Part shown: in pieces, positions 20,001-29,330 of the stretch
Numbering within the stretch: position 1 is the stretch's first letter
Layout: each line of letters begins with the position of its first letter
From: Acipenser ruthenus
Taxonomy: Eukaryota; Chordata; Actinopteri; Acipenseriformes; Acipenseridae
Reading direction: 5' to 3'
NCBI RefSeq assembly: GCF_902713425.1
Contig: NC_081198.1
Location: 22,861,188-22,925,187, forward strand
Length of the DNA: 64,000 nt
The notes under the pieces: generated by a model
Seen by the model: only the letters and a program-made list of their open reading frames with translations
Database searches by the model: none
Told to the model about the DNA's origin: nothing
Program-made: the position numbers and the translations under genes

Positions 20001-20513
20001 GTTGCGTGGCCTGCTCCGGTCTACGTCCCTCAGAGCACAATTGAAGTCACCTGACACGATGACGGGTACGTTCCCCAGCAGGAGTGGACGCAGCTGTGGA
20101 AAAAAATGAACTCTTTCGTTTTGGTTAGTGGGTGCATAGACATTGACCAGTCTGAGGGGAGTGTTGTTGTATGTCACATCCACGCTCAGAATTCTACCAG
20201 GTTCTACCTCCCTGCTGCTGCGGGAGGTAATAAATGGGTTTTTAAACAGGATACCTACTCCGTCAGCTCTGGCTATGTTGGAGCCCGACCAGAAGGAGTC
20301 CCCCAGGGTCCAACTCTCCTTCAGGTCCCTATAATCAGGGCTCGACGAAATACCACACTCCTGCAGAAAGATGAGATCTGCTTTCAAGTTAGCTAGATAG
20401 TTTAGTACATCAAATCTTTTTTGTGTCTCCCTGATGCTCCTGACATTAACAGACACACATATCAGGGCCATCAGGGTAGCTAACAAGAAAAGGAGTCGCT
20501 GCGTCCACCCCAT
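17070..20513 (-). CDS. LINE C ORF2: endonuclease / reverse transcriptase
   Basis: 1147 aa, open, with all catalytic residues present. It carries the A/C markers H135 and F183 plus private changes (DLYTIKATDDS, ACGIPGRS). Confidence 0.92.
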   Translation of the reverse strand: MGWTQRLLFLLATLMALICVSVNVRSIRETQKRFDVLNYLANLKADLIFLQECGISSSPDYRDLKESWTLGDSFWSGSNIARADGVGILFKNPFITSRSSREVEPGRILSVDVTYNNTPLRLVNVYAPTNQNERVHFFPQLRPLLLGNVPVIVSGDFNCALRDVDRSRPRNDRSSRVLSSVIFDFSLCDAGKDLVPPFTWVSSSGTSFSRIDLVLHTSSLTKTAVDTQAVFFSDHRLLQVTLQVPQTSQMGSGVWKLNTSLLDDPSIAAAYKSRLVEWTTLRDLFNSPIEWWEMVKIRTKGYFIAAGKRKAKERRAKYKHLNAALQRLSLLQLRGFPVSDEIDQTKLDLSVLCREEQRKVMHNAKVQKMEEDEKCTRFFFQKTREKRHLMSSMLDSRGRIVEDSEGVKKVVENFYRDLYTIKATDDSLIEWFLSQLEPDSVRDDEEEEKDPELTLEELTQAVKTMNTGKTPGPDGIPGEYYHLFWDTLKVHLAEVYRAVYREKRLGPSMRESVITLLHKKGEVKDLRNWRPISLLCVDYKILAKALMLRLQVHLPLVIGPDQACGIPGRSITDILMLTRDILAYSRERNHPLCLFNLDQEKAFDRVSHEYMYKVMDQMKFAPGLREWVKTIYTNISTRVLVNRHLTGKISIQSGVRQGCPLSPLLYVVCIEPLLQAIRRDTNITGFQLPGSNGVQVKTTAYMDDVSLICTNTSSVPRISNILEKYCTATGAVINKSKSEVYVSKNWQVDRELSDMYPVKKDKIKILGLIFENNSSGAQSWTAAINQVRKKIGGWSTRSLSMTGRVLITKSILFPILSYVGKIFPPDRTTKKVVDRIIHRFIWGSKMERVKRATLSKADKKGGKGVPDVVQLTRVQGLTQTIKNIQALDRKVCYMNRFYFATCLRALGLCTIDNTVPYSWDPPLYYRTLRDTIYKLGLDKAKLASWEYKAVTKYLAGSQEIEKVATFSLTQSQKIWENVSHSCLSNVQKDIAWNTVHSALPTRAFMFRRGLAQVETCPYAKCRKRETPAHIFWECDVAGSVWLSVSVFLNRFADTAKMTAETVLYGPAGGIDTSTAKCVWRVINVVKQILWEGRNVCVYHKQELDTITTTRRAQTLIKDFVILDIRTLGKDKACAEWRIAGLQDVKME

Positions 20514-20518
20514 AGCGA

Positions 20519-22465
20519 CTATGATTGGGAGGTCGGGACACTCTTCCTACTCTTAGCTCTACGCTTGCTTCGAGGGGGCTTGGGCTTATTTGCAACTCCC
20601 ATCACCCCTGAGAAGGTACTCACTGCTGCCTCGTCCAAGAAGGCACCGTCTTTATATGCACAGTACGTGGAGTTGTTGGGGCTATTCAACTCCCCACAAG
20701 GTAAGTCTGGTGGAACTTGCTCAGGGCCCCTCGGAACGTGTGGGTCAGCTTTGTCCTGGGGGGGGGGTTATGACAGACAGCATTCTTTGGCTGTTACCGT
20801 CTGTTGAATTGGAGCTGTTAGCAGACTTCTGGCTTACCGCGTCCAGGGGTATTCCCATGTCCTCCAGTGCTGTATCTAGGAGGACCTCTAGGGGGCCCCT
20901 GGTTTTGCCCATACAAGGGAGGGGGTCAAGGATGCTTTGAAGGGAGGCCCTTCGCTTGAAGAGGGTCATTGCTACAGAGGTACTGCTGGTCAGGGAAGGT
21001 GTTGACCCCGACCTCTCCCTCGGTGCATTAGTGAACACCTCTTCTGCAAGGTGTGCTAGGGTTTGTGCCAACGACTGGGAAGGCTGGCTGGGGATGCCCT
21101 GGCTGGCTGCTACCTGCCCACTAGGCGGCAGTGTAGCCGTCCCACTCGCCTCCGTCTCTGCCTGCGAGGGCAAGACTGGGGACTTTGTGTGGACATTAGC
21201 TGGTTTTGGATCTATGGGGGCCACCTGCAACTTGCTGTCTTTGATCCTGATCTTCTTTCTTTTCCCCCCCTCGTCTCTACCCTTTCTTTTCCCCACCCTC
21301 TGCTGGTTCTTCACTCCCTTCCCCTCCTTCTCACTCTCACTTTCACTGTCGCTTTTGCTTTCCTCCCCCACGGACTCAATCCTTATGGCGTCATAACGAG
21401 AGCCGAGGGGGAGTGCTGGCGCTGAGAGGGCCCTACTCAGGGGGGGGCCGCTGCTGGGTCCGGGCTCCCTCCCTGACTCGTGTTCTGCATCAGAGGAGCT
21501 ACTGGAGGAGCTAGTGGAGTGGCTGTTGTACTCTCTCTCTGGGCTGGGGGAAGGGGTCCTCGTAAAACGGGACATGTCTCGGGGGCGGGGGGGTGAGGGG
21601 GTGCTGGTGATGATGGTGGTGCTGGAGTCTGGGTCTTGGATACTGTTGGTGGTGATGTGGACTGATCTTTGTTACTTGCTCCCTCTTCCTGCTCAGGCCT
21701 AGGCTTGTTCATGTTTGCCTTGCTGGCTCTGGCCATGTTGGCATAGGAAGAGGGGCAGTCCTTAAACAGGTGCCCCTTCTTTCCACACAAATTGCACTGC
21801 CTCTCTTCTCTGCAGTGGCTGGTCTCGTGGGGGGCGCCGCAGTTCCTGCACTTGACTACAGTACACGCGGCCGCCAGGTGTCCTAATTCCCCACATTTCC
21901 TGCAGAGTTTTGGCATCCCATTATAGAATACCAGCCCTCTGTTGGGCCCTAACACTATGGAGTTTGGAATGTGGCGGACGCCTCCAATGCCCGATGGATC
22001 AACATTAAGGCGTACCAGCCACTTTCTGGCTCCTGTCCAAACCCCATCTTCATCTGTAATTTTCCTCCCTTCTGATGACACCCTCCCATAGCGGTTAAGC
22101 CATGTTGTAATATCATAGTCGCTAACAGCCTCATTGAAAAATTGGACAGTAACAACTTTCATTTCTCTGTCTGTCAGTGCATCCACACAAAATTCTTTGT
22201 ATGGAGCGAGATATTTATTCTCCCCCCAAAAGGACCACATTTCTTGTAACTTTTGGGGGTTCCTAAAACTGACCTCAAACACTTCCTTAAGCCCTGGCAA
22301 TTTCACCAAACAATTCAAGTCAGAAGGGGAAAAACCCATACCCCTCTGAAGAATGGTCCGGCTGAACTCCAGTCTCGTCAGTCCTGGTTCCGTTTCATCT
22401 TGCTTGTTTCTTGTGAAGCGCACCGCATTGTGCCTCCTGGTTTCCTGGGTTGGCCGGAACGCCAT
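20519..22465 (-). pseudogene. LINE C ORF1, two frameshifts
   Basis: It has the shared one-base loss in the G run near residue 289 and a second indel: the G run at 20758-20767 has ten G where A and B have nine. The total length, 1947 nt, therefore equals the open form while the middle is out of frame. Knuckles are intact in the upstream ORF (22465-21437). Confidence 0.85.
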
Positions 22466-22652
22466 CCTTCAGCTGGCTCCTCCGATTGGGGTGGGAGAAG
22501 CCTCTGGACGTCCGGGTTGTCTCTCTCTACGGAAAAGAGACAACGTAAGCAGCAAATCTGGGCAGTTGAAGGAACTATTACTTTAGTCCCTGAGGAGATG
22601 GTCGCCTCGCAAGAGGGACCCCCTCCCCAGGTGAACGGTGTCCTTCCCTGGC

Positions 22653-22764
22653 GGAGTAGGGGGCGCTGCTTGGCACCGAGACCACGTAGGAAGAATCGTG
22701 GCTGTGACGCCTCCTCGGGGTCCGGGGCCGCCCTCTGCTCCTCCCAGATGGCGCCCTCTGCTGG
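22653..22764. promoter_or_regulatory. Three CTCF-like motifs in LINE C 5' UTR
   Basis: Same motif trio as in copy A, at the corresponding place. Confidence 0.45.
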
Positions 22765-23066
22765 GCGCCTGCTGCTCTCTCGGTCTGGATCTCGATTACA
22801 ATCAAGGGCTGGGGATGAGGTCGTCTAGGTCATCAAAGGGTCCTCAAAGGTCGTCTGGATGGTAGGTCCTCCTTCTCTCTAACTCCAGGAACGTCTGGAA
22901 AAGCCGGAACCGCCTGAAAAAGAAAAAAACGGGAACCGCCTGAAAAAGAAAAAACTGCTCTCAACAGTCAACAAAATCTTGAAAGACCCTCGGCCTGGAT
23001 TGGGCAAGCCAAAACCAGACTGAGCATTAGTCTTCCAAAAAGTTGCCGAGCTGAAGAAAGCCAGTC

Positions 23067-23200
23067 AAAAATAAAAAAAATTCTGTTCCTCCTCACCCGA
23101 ACAAACCTCTCACAGACCCTCGGAGGGAGCGGGCAATGCCACTACCCTCTAAACCTTAGTCTTAGTAAGATTTATTCGAACTGAAGAGAAGCCAGAGTAT
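23067..23200 (-). repeat. U5-like head of LINE C
   Basis: Begins ATACTCTGGC at 23200. It shares with copy A the AAATCTTAC and AAGGTTTAGAG variants. Confidence 0.7.
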
Positions 23201-23313
23201 ATGGCTGGCTAAGAAGGACCTGGCATAGGGACATGTTCCACCACACTTGTCTGGTTAGCTGCATGCTCCCAGGAAACAAACTGCTGCTGTCTACATCATC
23301 ACCACATGTGAAT

Positions 23314-23394
23314 AAAAGAAAGAAAGACAGCAAGAAAGAAAGAGAGAAAGAAAAAGAAAGAAAGAAAGAGAGAAAGAAAAAAAAAGAAGTAAAA
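23314..23394. repeat. GA-rich microsatellite, short class
   Basis: Polypurine tract next to U2-6, with the same internal pattern as at 8070-8149. Confidence 0.9.
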
Positions 23395-23500
23395 CGGCGG
23401 GAAAACTTGCATCAACACTGGCACTCTCCCTCCAGCAGGGGTAGACAAAATGCTCACAGGAGAGATCCAGATCTGACTTTGACCAACGTTAGAGAAAGGT

Positions 23501-23686
23501 GTGCACCGTTCCCGGAGGTACTGCAATACCGGGCCGATGCGTGGAGTGGACGGAGCAAGCCCCTGTTCCATCTCCCGATTCCAAAAATCAATTTAATATA
23601 TGGTCCAATGATAGGGGACGTATCAGATATTAAACTGATAAGAACAGATACTACACTTGATCTTAGCCAAAAGGCCGAGAAGCGAT
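23501..23686 (-). ncRNA. RNU2: U2 snRNA gene, copy 6, stem IIb variant
   Basis: Complete 186 nt, but nt 79-80 are TT in place of GG (plus strand 'tggtccaatg' at 23601-23610). This breaks two pairs of the stem IIb hairpin CCCCTATCAGGGG, an otherwise invariant part of U2 in this window. The promoter flank and 3' box are intact. The gene may be expressed but poor in function, or may be a pseudogene. Confidence 0.9.
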
Positions 23687-23974
23687 GGCGACTTGGCCCT
23701 TGCCCGGGGCCCCCCAGCCCGGACGGCACAGGGGGATTCAAAGGTGGGTGCAAAATTTCAAGCACAAGCAGACCCCAAAAAAACGGGCTGCTGCTTCCAG
23801 AGGGGAAATGTGCAATTTAAGCAGGAGAAAACAAAACAAAGCAAAAACACACACATAACACCAAAAACAAAACATAAACTGGCGGAGTGCGTCTTACAAA
23901 TAGTCATGCCAAGCTGCTATGCTGTGCAAGGTGCCTTGGGTAACTACAACTGTGCCTCGCTGGCTGGCTGGCTT
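23687..23974 (-). promoter_or_regulatory. U2-6 5' flank with PSE candidate
   Basis: PSE candidate at 23735-23750, unchanged from U2-1. The rest of the flank is complete. Confidence 0.55.
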
Positions 23975-24080
23975 GCTAAGAAGGTCCTGGCATAGGGACA
24001 TGTTCCACCACACTTGTCTGGTTAGCTGCATGCTCCCAGGAAACAAACTGCTGCTGTCTACATCATCACCACATGTGAAT

Positions 24081-24133
24081 AAAAGAAAGAAAGACAGCAA
24101 GAAAGAAAGAGAGAAAGAAAGAGAGAAAGAGAG

Positions 24134-24166
<33 letters not shown>

Positions 24167-24188
24167 AAGAAAAAAAAAAGAAGTAAAA
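24081..24188. repeat. GA-rich microsatellite, long class
   Basis: Polypurine tract of about 108 bp with a (GAAA)5 core followed by GAGAGA, an arrangement not seen in the other long tracts. Confidence 0.9.
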
Positions 24189-24294
24189 CGGCGGGAAAAC
24201 TTGCATCAACACTGGCACTCTCCCTCCAGCAGGGGTAGACAAAATGCTCACAGGAGAGATCCAGATCTGACTTTGACCAACGTTAGAGAAAGGT

Positions 24295-24480
24295 GTGCAC
24301 CGTTCCCGGAGGTACTGCAATACCGGGCCGATGCGTGGAGTGGACGGAGCAAGCCCCTGTTCCATCTCCCGATTCCAAAAATCAATTTAATATATGGTCC
24401 CCTGATAGGGGACGTATCAGATATTAAACTGATAAGAACAGATACTACACTTGATCTTAGCCAAAAGGCCGAGAAGCGAT
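24295..24480 (-). ncRNA. RNU2: U2 snRNA gene, copy 7, complete
   Basis: A 186-nt consensus U2, 794 bp from U2-6. U2-6 and U2-7 are the only two adjacent complete U2 genes in the window and so define the undisturbed monomer length. Confidence 0.95.
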
Positions 24481-24767
24481 GGCGACTTGGCCCTTGCCCG
24501 GGGCCCCCCAGCCCGGACGGCACAGGGGGATTCAAAGGTGGGTGCAAAATTTCAAGCACAAGCAGACCCCCAAAACACGGGCTGCTGCTTCCAGAGGGGA
24601 AATGTGCAATTTAAGCAGGAGAAAACAAAACAAAGCAAAAACACACACATAACACCAAAAACAAAACATAAACTGGCGGAGTGCATTTTACAAATAGTCA
24701 TGCCAAGCTGCTATGCTGTGCAAGGTGCCTTGGGTAACTACAACTGTGCCTCGCTGGCTGGCTGGCT
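24481..24767 (-). promoter_or_regulatory. U2-7 5' flank with PSE candidate
   Basis: PSE candidate at 24529-24544. The flank shares 'ccccaaaacacggg' with the U2-3 flank. Confidence 0.55.
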
Positions 24768-24874
24768 TGCTAAGAAGGTCCAGGCATAGGGACATGTTCC
24801 ACCACACTTGTCTGGTTAGCTGCATGCTCCTAGGAAACAACCTGCTGCTGTCTACATCATCACCACATGTGAAT

Positions 24875-24978
24875 AAAAGAAAGAAAGACAGCAAGAAAGA
24901 AAGAGAGAAAGAAAGAGAGAAAGAGAGAAAGAAAGAGAGAAAGAAAGAAAGAGAGAAAGAAAAAAAAAAGAAGTAAAA
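24875..24978. repeat. GA-rich microsatellite, long class
   Basis: Polypurine tract next to U2-8, matching 8837-8940 at the +16,038 offset. Confidence 0.9.
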
Positions 24979-25084
24979 CGGCGGGAAAACTTGCATCAAC
25001 ACTGGCACTCTCCCTCCAGCAGGGGTAGACAAAATGCTCACAGGAGAGATCCAGATCTGACTTTGACCAACGTTAGAGAAAGGT

Positions 25085-25235
25085 GTGCACCGTTCCCGGA
25101 GGTACTGCAATACCGGGCCGATGCGTGGAGTGGACGGAGCAAGCCCCTGTTCCATCTCCCGATTCCAAAAATCAATTTAATATATGGTCCCCTGATAGGG
25201 GACGTATCAGATATTAAACTGATAAGAACAGATAC
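25085..25235 (-). pseudogene. U2 copy 8, 5'-truncated by LINE D
   Basis: U2 nt 36-186, the block-2 counterpart of U2-4 without its A120C change. Confidence 0.93.
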
Positions 25236-25881
25236 TCTTTTATTGAGATTTTACATTTTTTACATTTACACCCATTCGTTTTTTCATTCATTTTACATTT
25301 CTTTTAAAGATGACATTCATGCATACAGACATACATTTTGTTTTAAAAGCATTTAAAATACATTTAAAAACACCAAGACAATTGTGCTTTGTACATGGTT
25401 AAAACAGACACAGATTAAAATCAACATGAAAAAAACCTGTGCTGTTTTAAAAGTGACTGGAAAAAAAGAACCATCTATAAAAAACCAGTGCTTGTGAGGG
25501 CCGGGGAGTGCTCTCTAAAAAAGTTCAAAAGTGAACATAAACCTAGATCTAAAACAGGGACAGGGGAAAAGGGACAGTGTATAGAACAGTGAGTTAAAAT
25601 TCTAAAATTTTAAAACACTTAAAATGTAACTTTTAATAGTTTACATTAAAAATCTTAAAGATACATAAAACAAAACAAAACAAAATCAAATAAAACATTC
25701 AACGTAAATCAAGTAAAAGTCCATAAAACTGAAACAAAAAGACTACATAAAACCAGGGCACCGTTGAAAAAACGGTCATGCCAGCTAAAAAGGGCGGAAT
25801 GCTGGCATGACAAAATAAATAAAAGGCTTAGCGGTGCCCCGTAGTCCCGCTCCTAGGAGCTAGCGGTTCCAGTTTTTTCCT

Positions 25882-28800
25882 TTATTCCATCTTCACGTCC
25901 TGAAGTCCGGCGATCCTCCACTCCGCGCAGGCCTTGTCCTTCCCGAGGGTCCGGATGTCCAGAATTACAAAGTCCTTGATAAGAGTTTGTGCCCTTCTGG
26001 TCGTGGTGATAGTGTCTAGCTCCTGCTTGTGATAGACACAGACGTTACGGCCTTCCCACAGGATCTGCTTGACAACATTGATGACACGCCAAACGCACTT
26101 AGCTGTGCTGGTATCGATTCCTCCCGCAGGCCCATAGAGCACAGTCTCAGCGGTCATCTTGGCCGTGTCAGCAAACCTGTTTAGGAAGACAGAGACAGAG
26201 AGCCAGACACTGCCAGCCACATCACACTCCCAGAAGATATGGGCTGGTGTTTCTCTCTTGCGGCACTTTGCATAGGGGCATGTTTCTACTTGGGCTAGTC
26301 CCCTCCTGAACATGAACGCTCGAGTGGGGAGTGCACTGTGGACGGTGTTCCATGCTATATCCTTCTGGACATTACTGAGGCAGCTGTGAGACACATTCTC
26401 CCAGATTTTTTGGCTTTGGGTGAGGGAGAAAGTAGCTACTTTTTCAATTTCCTGGGAACCGGCAAGATATTTAGTTACAGCCTTGTATTCCCAGGAGGCC
26501 AATTTTGCTTTATCTAAGCCCAATTTATATATAGTGTCCCTTAAGGTTCTATAATACAATGGGGGGTCCCAGGAGTACGGCACGGTGTTATCAATAGTGC
26601 AGAGGCCCAAGGCCCTGAGACAGGTGGCAAAATAGAAACGATTCATGTAACATACCTTCCTGTCCAGGGCCTGGATGTTCTTGATAGTTTGCGTGAGCCC
26701 CTGCACTCGGGTGAGCTGCACAACGTCCGGGACCCCCTTACCTCCCTTCTTGTCGGCTTTACTCAGGGTGGCTCGCTTTACCCTCTCCATCTTGCTGCCC
26801 CAGATAAAGCGGTGGATAATGCGGTCCACCACTTTTTTGGTGGTCCTGTCTGGGGGAAAGATTTTTCCTACATAAGAGAGGATGGGGAACAGTATAGACT
26901 TGGTTATTAATACTCTACCCGTCATTGTTAAGGATCTTGTGCTCCATCCGCCAATCTTTTTACGGACCTGGTTAATGGCCGCCGTCCAGCTCTGGGCCCC
27001 CGAGCTATTGTTCTCGAAAATGAGGCCCAGAATCTTGATTTTGTCCTTTTTGACAGAGTACATGTCCGACAGTTCCCTATCTACCTGCCAATTTTTAGAC
27101 ACGTAGACTTCGCTCTTGGACTTATTAATCACTGCCCCGGTCGCCGTGCAGTACTTCTCAAGGATATTACTAATCCGAGGTACCGACGATGTGTTGGTGC
27201 AAATGAGTGACACATCGTTCATATATGCTGTTGTTTTGACCTGGACCCCGTTGGATCCAGGCAGCTGGAAACCAGTTATATTGGTATCCCTACGAATTGC
27301 CTGCAGGAGGGGTTCAATGCACACGACATATAGCAGTGGGGATAGTGGGCAACCCTGTCTGACCCCTGACTGGATAGATATTTTACCAGTCAGGTGCCTG
27401 TTCACCAAGACTCGGGTACTAATGTTTGTATATATGGTTTTAACCCACTCCCTAAGTCCAGGAGCGAATTTCATCTGGTCCATCACTTTGTACATATATT
27501 CATGGCTTACCCTATCGAACGCCTTCTCCTGGTCAAGGTTGAACAGGCAGAGGGGATGGTTCCGTTCTCTAGAATAAGCCAGAATGTCCCTTGTTAACAT
27601 TAAAATATCCGTGATGGACCTCCCTGGGACGCCACAAGCCTGGTCGGGGCCAATGACCAAAGGGAGGTGTACTTGTAGCCGGAGCATCAGAGCTTTGGCT
27701 AGTATCTTGTAATCCACGCAAAGGAGGCTGATTGGGCGCCAATTCCGTAGATCTTTAACTTCCCCTTTCTTATGAAGGAGAGTAATTACACTCTCCCGCA
27801 TAGAAGGGCCCAACCGCTTCTCCCTGTAGACCGCTCTGTAGACCTCCGCTAAATGGACTTTTAGCATGTCCCAAAAAAGATGGTAATACTCACCCGGGAT
27901 GCCATCTGGACCTGGCGTCTTACCGGTGTTCATGGTCTTAACCGCCTGGGTGAGCTCCTCCAGCGTGAGTTCTGGGTCCTTCTCCTCCTCCTCGTCGTCC
28001 CGCACTGAGTCAGGCTCCAACTGGCTCAGGAACCACTCTATCAGGGTGTCATCTGTAGCTTTGATGTTATATAGGTCCCTATAGAAGTTCTCTACCACTT
28101 TTTTCACTCCCTCACTATCCTCTACTATCCTCCCCCTGCTGTCGAGCATGGAGGACATCAAGTGCCGCTTCTCCCTCGTTTTCTGGAAGAAGAAGCGAGT
28201 ACACTTTTCGTCTTCCTCCATTTTTTGCACTTTTGCATTGTGCATGACCTTTCGTTGTTCCTCCCTACAAAGCACTGAAAGATCTAGCTTGGTCTGGGCT
28301 ATCTCGTCGCTTACAGGGAACCCCCGAAGCTGAAGCAGGCTCAGATGCTGGAGGGCAGCATTCAGGTGTTTATATTTGGCCCTCCTTTCTTTTGCTTTCC
28401 TCTTGCCTGCTGCTATGAAATAACCCTTAGTTCTGATTTTGACCATCTCCCACCACTCTATAGGGGAGTTGAATAGGTCACGCAAAGTGGTCCACTCAAC
28501 AAGCCTGCTCTTATAGGCTGCAGCTATGGAGGGGTCATCGAGTAAGGAGGTGTTTAATTTCCAAACCCCTGACCCCATCTGGGAGGTCTGAGGGACCTGC
28601 AATGTTACCTGCAGGAGCCTATGGTCAGAGAAGAAGACGGCCTGGGTGTCTACTGCCGTCTTCGTAAGGGAGCTGGTATGCAGGACGAGATCTATACGGG
28701 AGAAGGAGGTCCCAGATGAGCTCACCCAGGTAAAGGGAGGCACCAGGTCCTTACCTGCATCACACAGGGAGAAATCAGATATTACGGAGGACAAAACTCT

Positions 28801-29325
28801 ACTAGAGCGGTCGTTGCGTGGCCTGCTCCGGTCTACGTCCCTCAGAGCACAATTGAAGTCACCTGACACGATGACGGGTACGTTCCCCAGCAGGAGTGGA
28901 CGCAGCTGTGGAAAAAATTGAACTCTTTCGTTTTGGTTAGTGGGTGCGTAGACATTGACCAGTCTGAGGGGAGTGTTGTTGTATGTCACATCCACGCTCA
29001 GAATTCTACCAGGTTCTACCTCCCTGCTGCTGCGGGAGGTAATAAATGGGTTTTTAAACAGGATACCTACTCCGTCGGCTCTGGCTATGTTGGAGCCCGA
29101 CCAGAAGGAGTCCCCCAGGGTCCAACTCTCCTTCAGGTCCCTATAATCAGGGCTCGACGAAATACCACACTCCTGCAGAAAGATGAGATCTGCTTTCAAG
29201 TTAGCTAGATAGTTTAGTACATCAAATCTTTTTTGTGTCTCCCTGATGCTCCTGACATTAACAGACACACATATCAGGGCCATCAGGGTAGCTAACAAGA
29301 AAAGGAGTCGCTGCGTCCACCCCAT
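25882..29325 (-). CDS. LINE D ORF2, RT active-site mutant (YMND)
   Basis: 1147 aa, open throughout, but the YMDD box reads YMND: Asp703 is Asn (codon 27217-27219). Both Asp residues of this box bind catalytic metal in reverse transcriptases, so the RT is expected to be dead. Endonuclease residues and the zinc finger are intact, so a nicking-only protein is conceivable. Confidence 0.9.
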   Translation of the reverse strand: MGWTQRLLFLLATLMALICVSVNVRSIRETQKRFDVLNYLANLKADLIFLQECGISSSPDYRDLKESWTLGDSFWSGSNIARADGVGILFKNPFITSRSSREVEPGRILSVDVTYNNTPLRLVNVYAPTNQNERVQFFPQLRPLLLGNVPVIVSGDFNCALRDVDRSRPRNDRSSRVLSSVISDFSLCDAGKDLVPPFTWVSSSGTSFSRIDLVLHTSSLTKTAVDTQAVFFSDHRLLQVTLQVPQTSQMGSGVWKLNTSLLDDPSIAAAYKSRLVEWTTLRDLFNSPIEWWEMVKIRTKGYFIAAGKRKAKERRAKYKHLNAALQHLSLLQLRGFPVSDEIAQTKLDLSVLCREEQRKVMHNAKVQKMEEDEKCTRFFFQKTREKRHLMSSMLDSRGRIVEDSEGVKKVVENFYRDLYNIKATDDTLIEWFLSQLEPDSVRDDEEEEKDPELTLEELTQAVKTMNTGKTPGPDGIPGEYYHLFWDMLKVHLAEVYRAVYREKRLGPSMRESVITLLHKKGEVKDLRNWRPISLLCVDYKILAKALMLRLQVHLPLVIGPDQACGVPGRSITDILMLTRDILAYSRERNHPLCLFNLDQEKAFDRVSHEYMYKVMDQMKFAPGLREWVKTIYTNISTRVLVNRHLTGKISIQSGVRQGCPLSPLLYVVCIEPLLQAIRRDTNITGFQLPGSNGVQVKTTAYMNDVSLICTNTSSVPRISNILEKYCTATGAVINKSKSEVYVSKNWQVDRELSDMYSVKKDKIKILGLIFENNSSGAQSWTAAINQVRKKIGGWSTRSLTMTGRVLITKSILFPILSYVGKIFPPDRTTKKVVDRIIHRFIWGSKMERVKRATLSKADKKGGKGVPDVVQLTRVQGLTQTIKNIQALDRKVCYMNRFYFATCLRALGLCTIDNTVPYSWDPPLYYRTLRDTIYKLGLDKAKLASWEYKAVTKYLAGSQEIEKVATFSLTQSQKIWENVSHSCLSNVQKDIAWNTVHSALPTRAFMFRRGLAQVETCPYAKCRKRETPAHIFWECDVAGSVWLSVSVFLNRFADTAKMTAETVLYGPAGGIDTSTAKCVWRVINVVKQILWEGRNVCVYHKQELDTITTTRRAQTLIKDFVILDIRTLGKDKACAEWRIAGLQDVKME

Positions 29326-29330
29326 AGCGA

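Larger units (their letters stand above)
16424..23200 (-). mobile_element. Keno-like LINE, copy C
   Basis: Full-length 6777 bp, sister of copy A (offset 15,243 to 15,244 bp). The 3' UTR is 16424-17069 and the 5' UTR is 22466-23200. ORF2 is open; ORF1 carries two indels. Confidence 0.85.
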
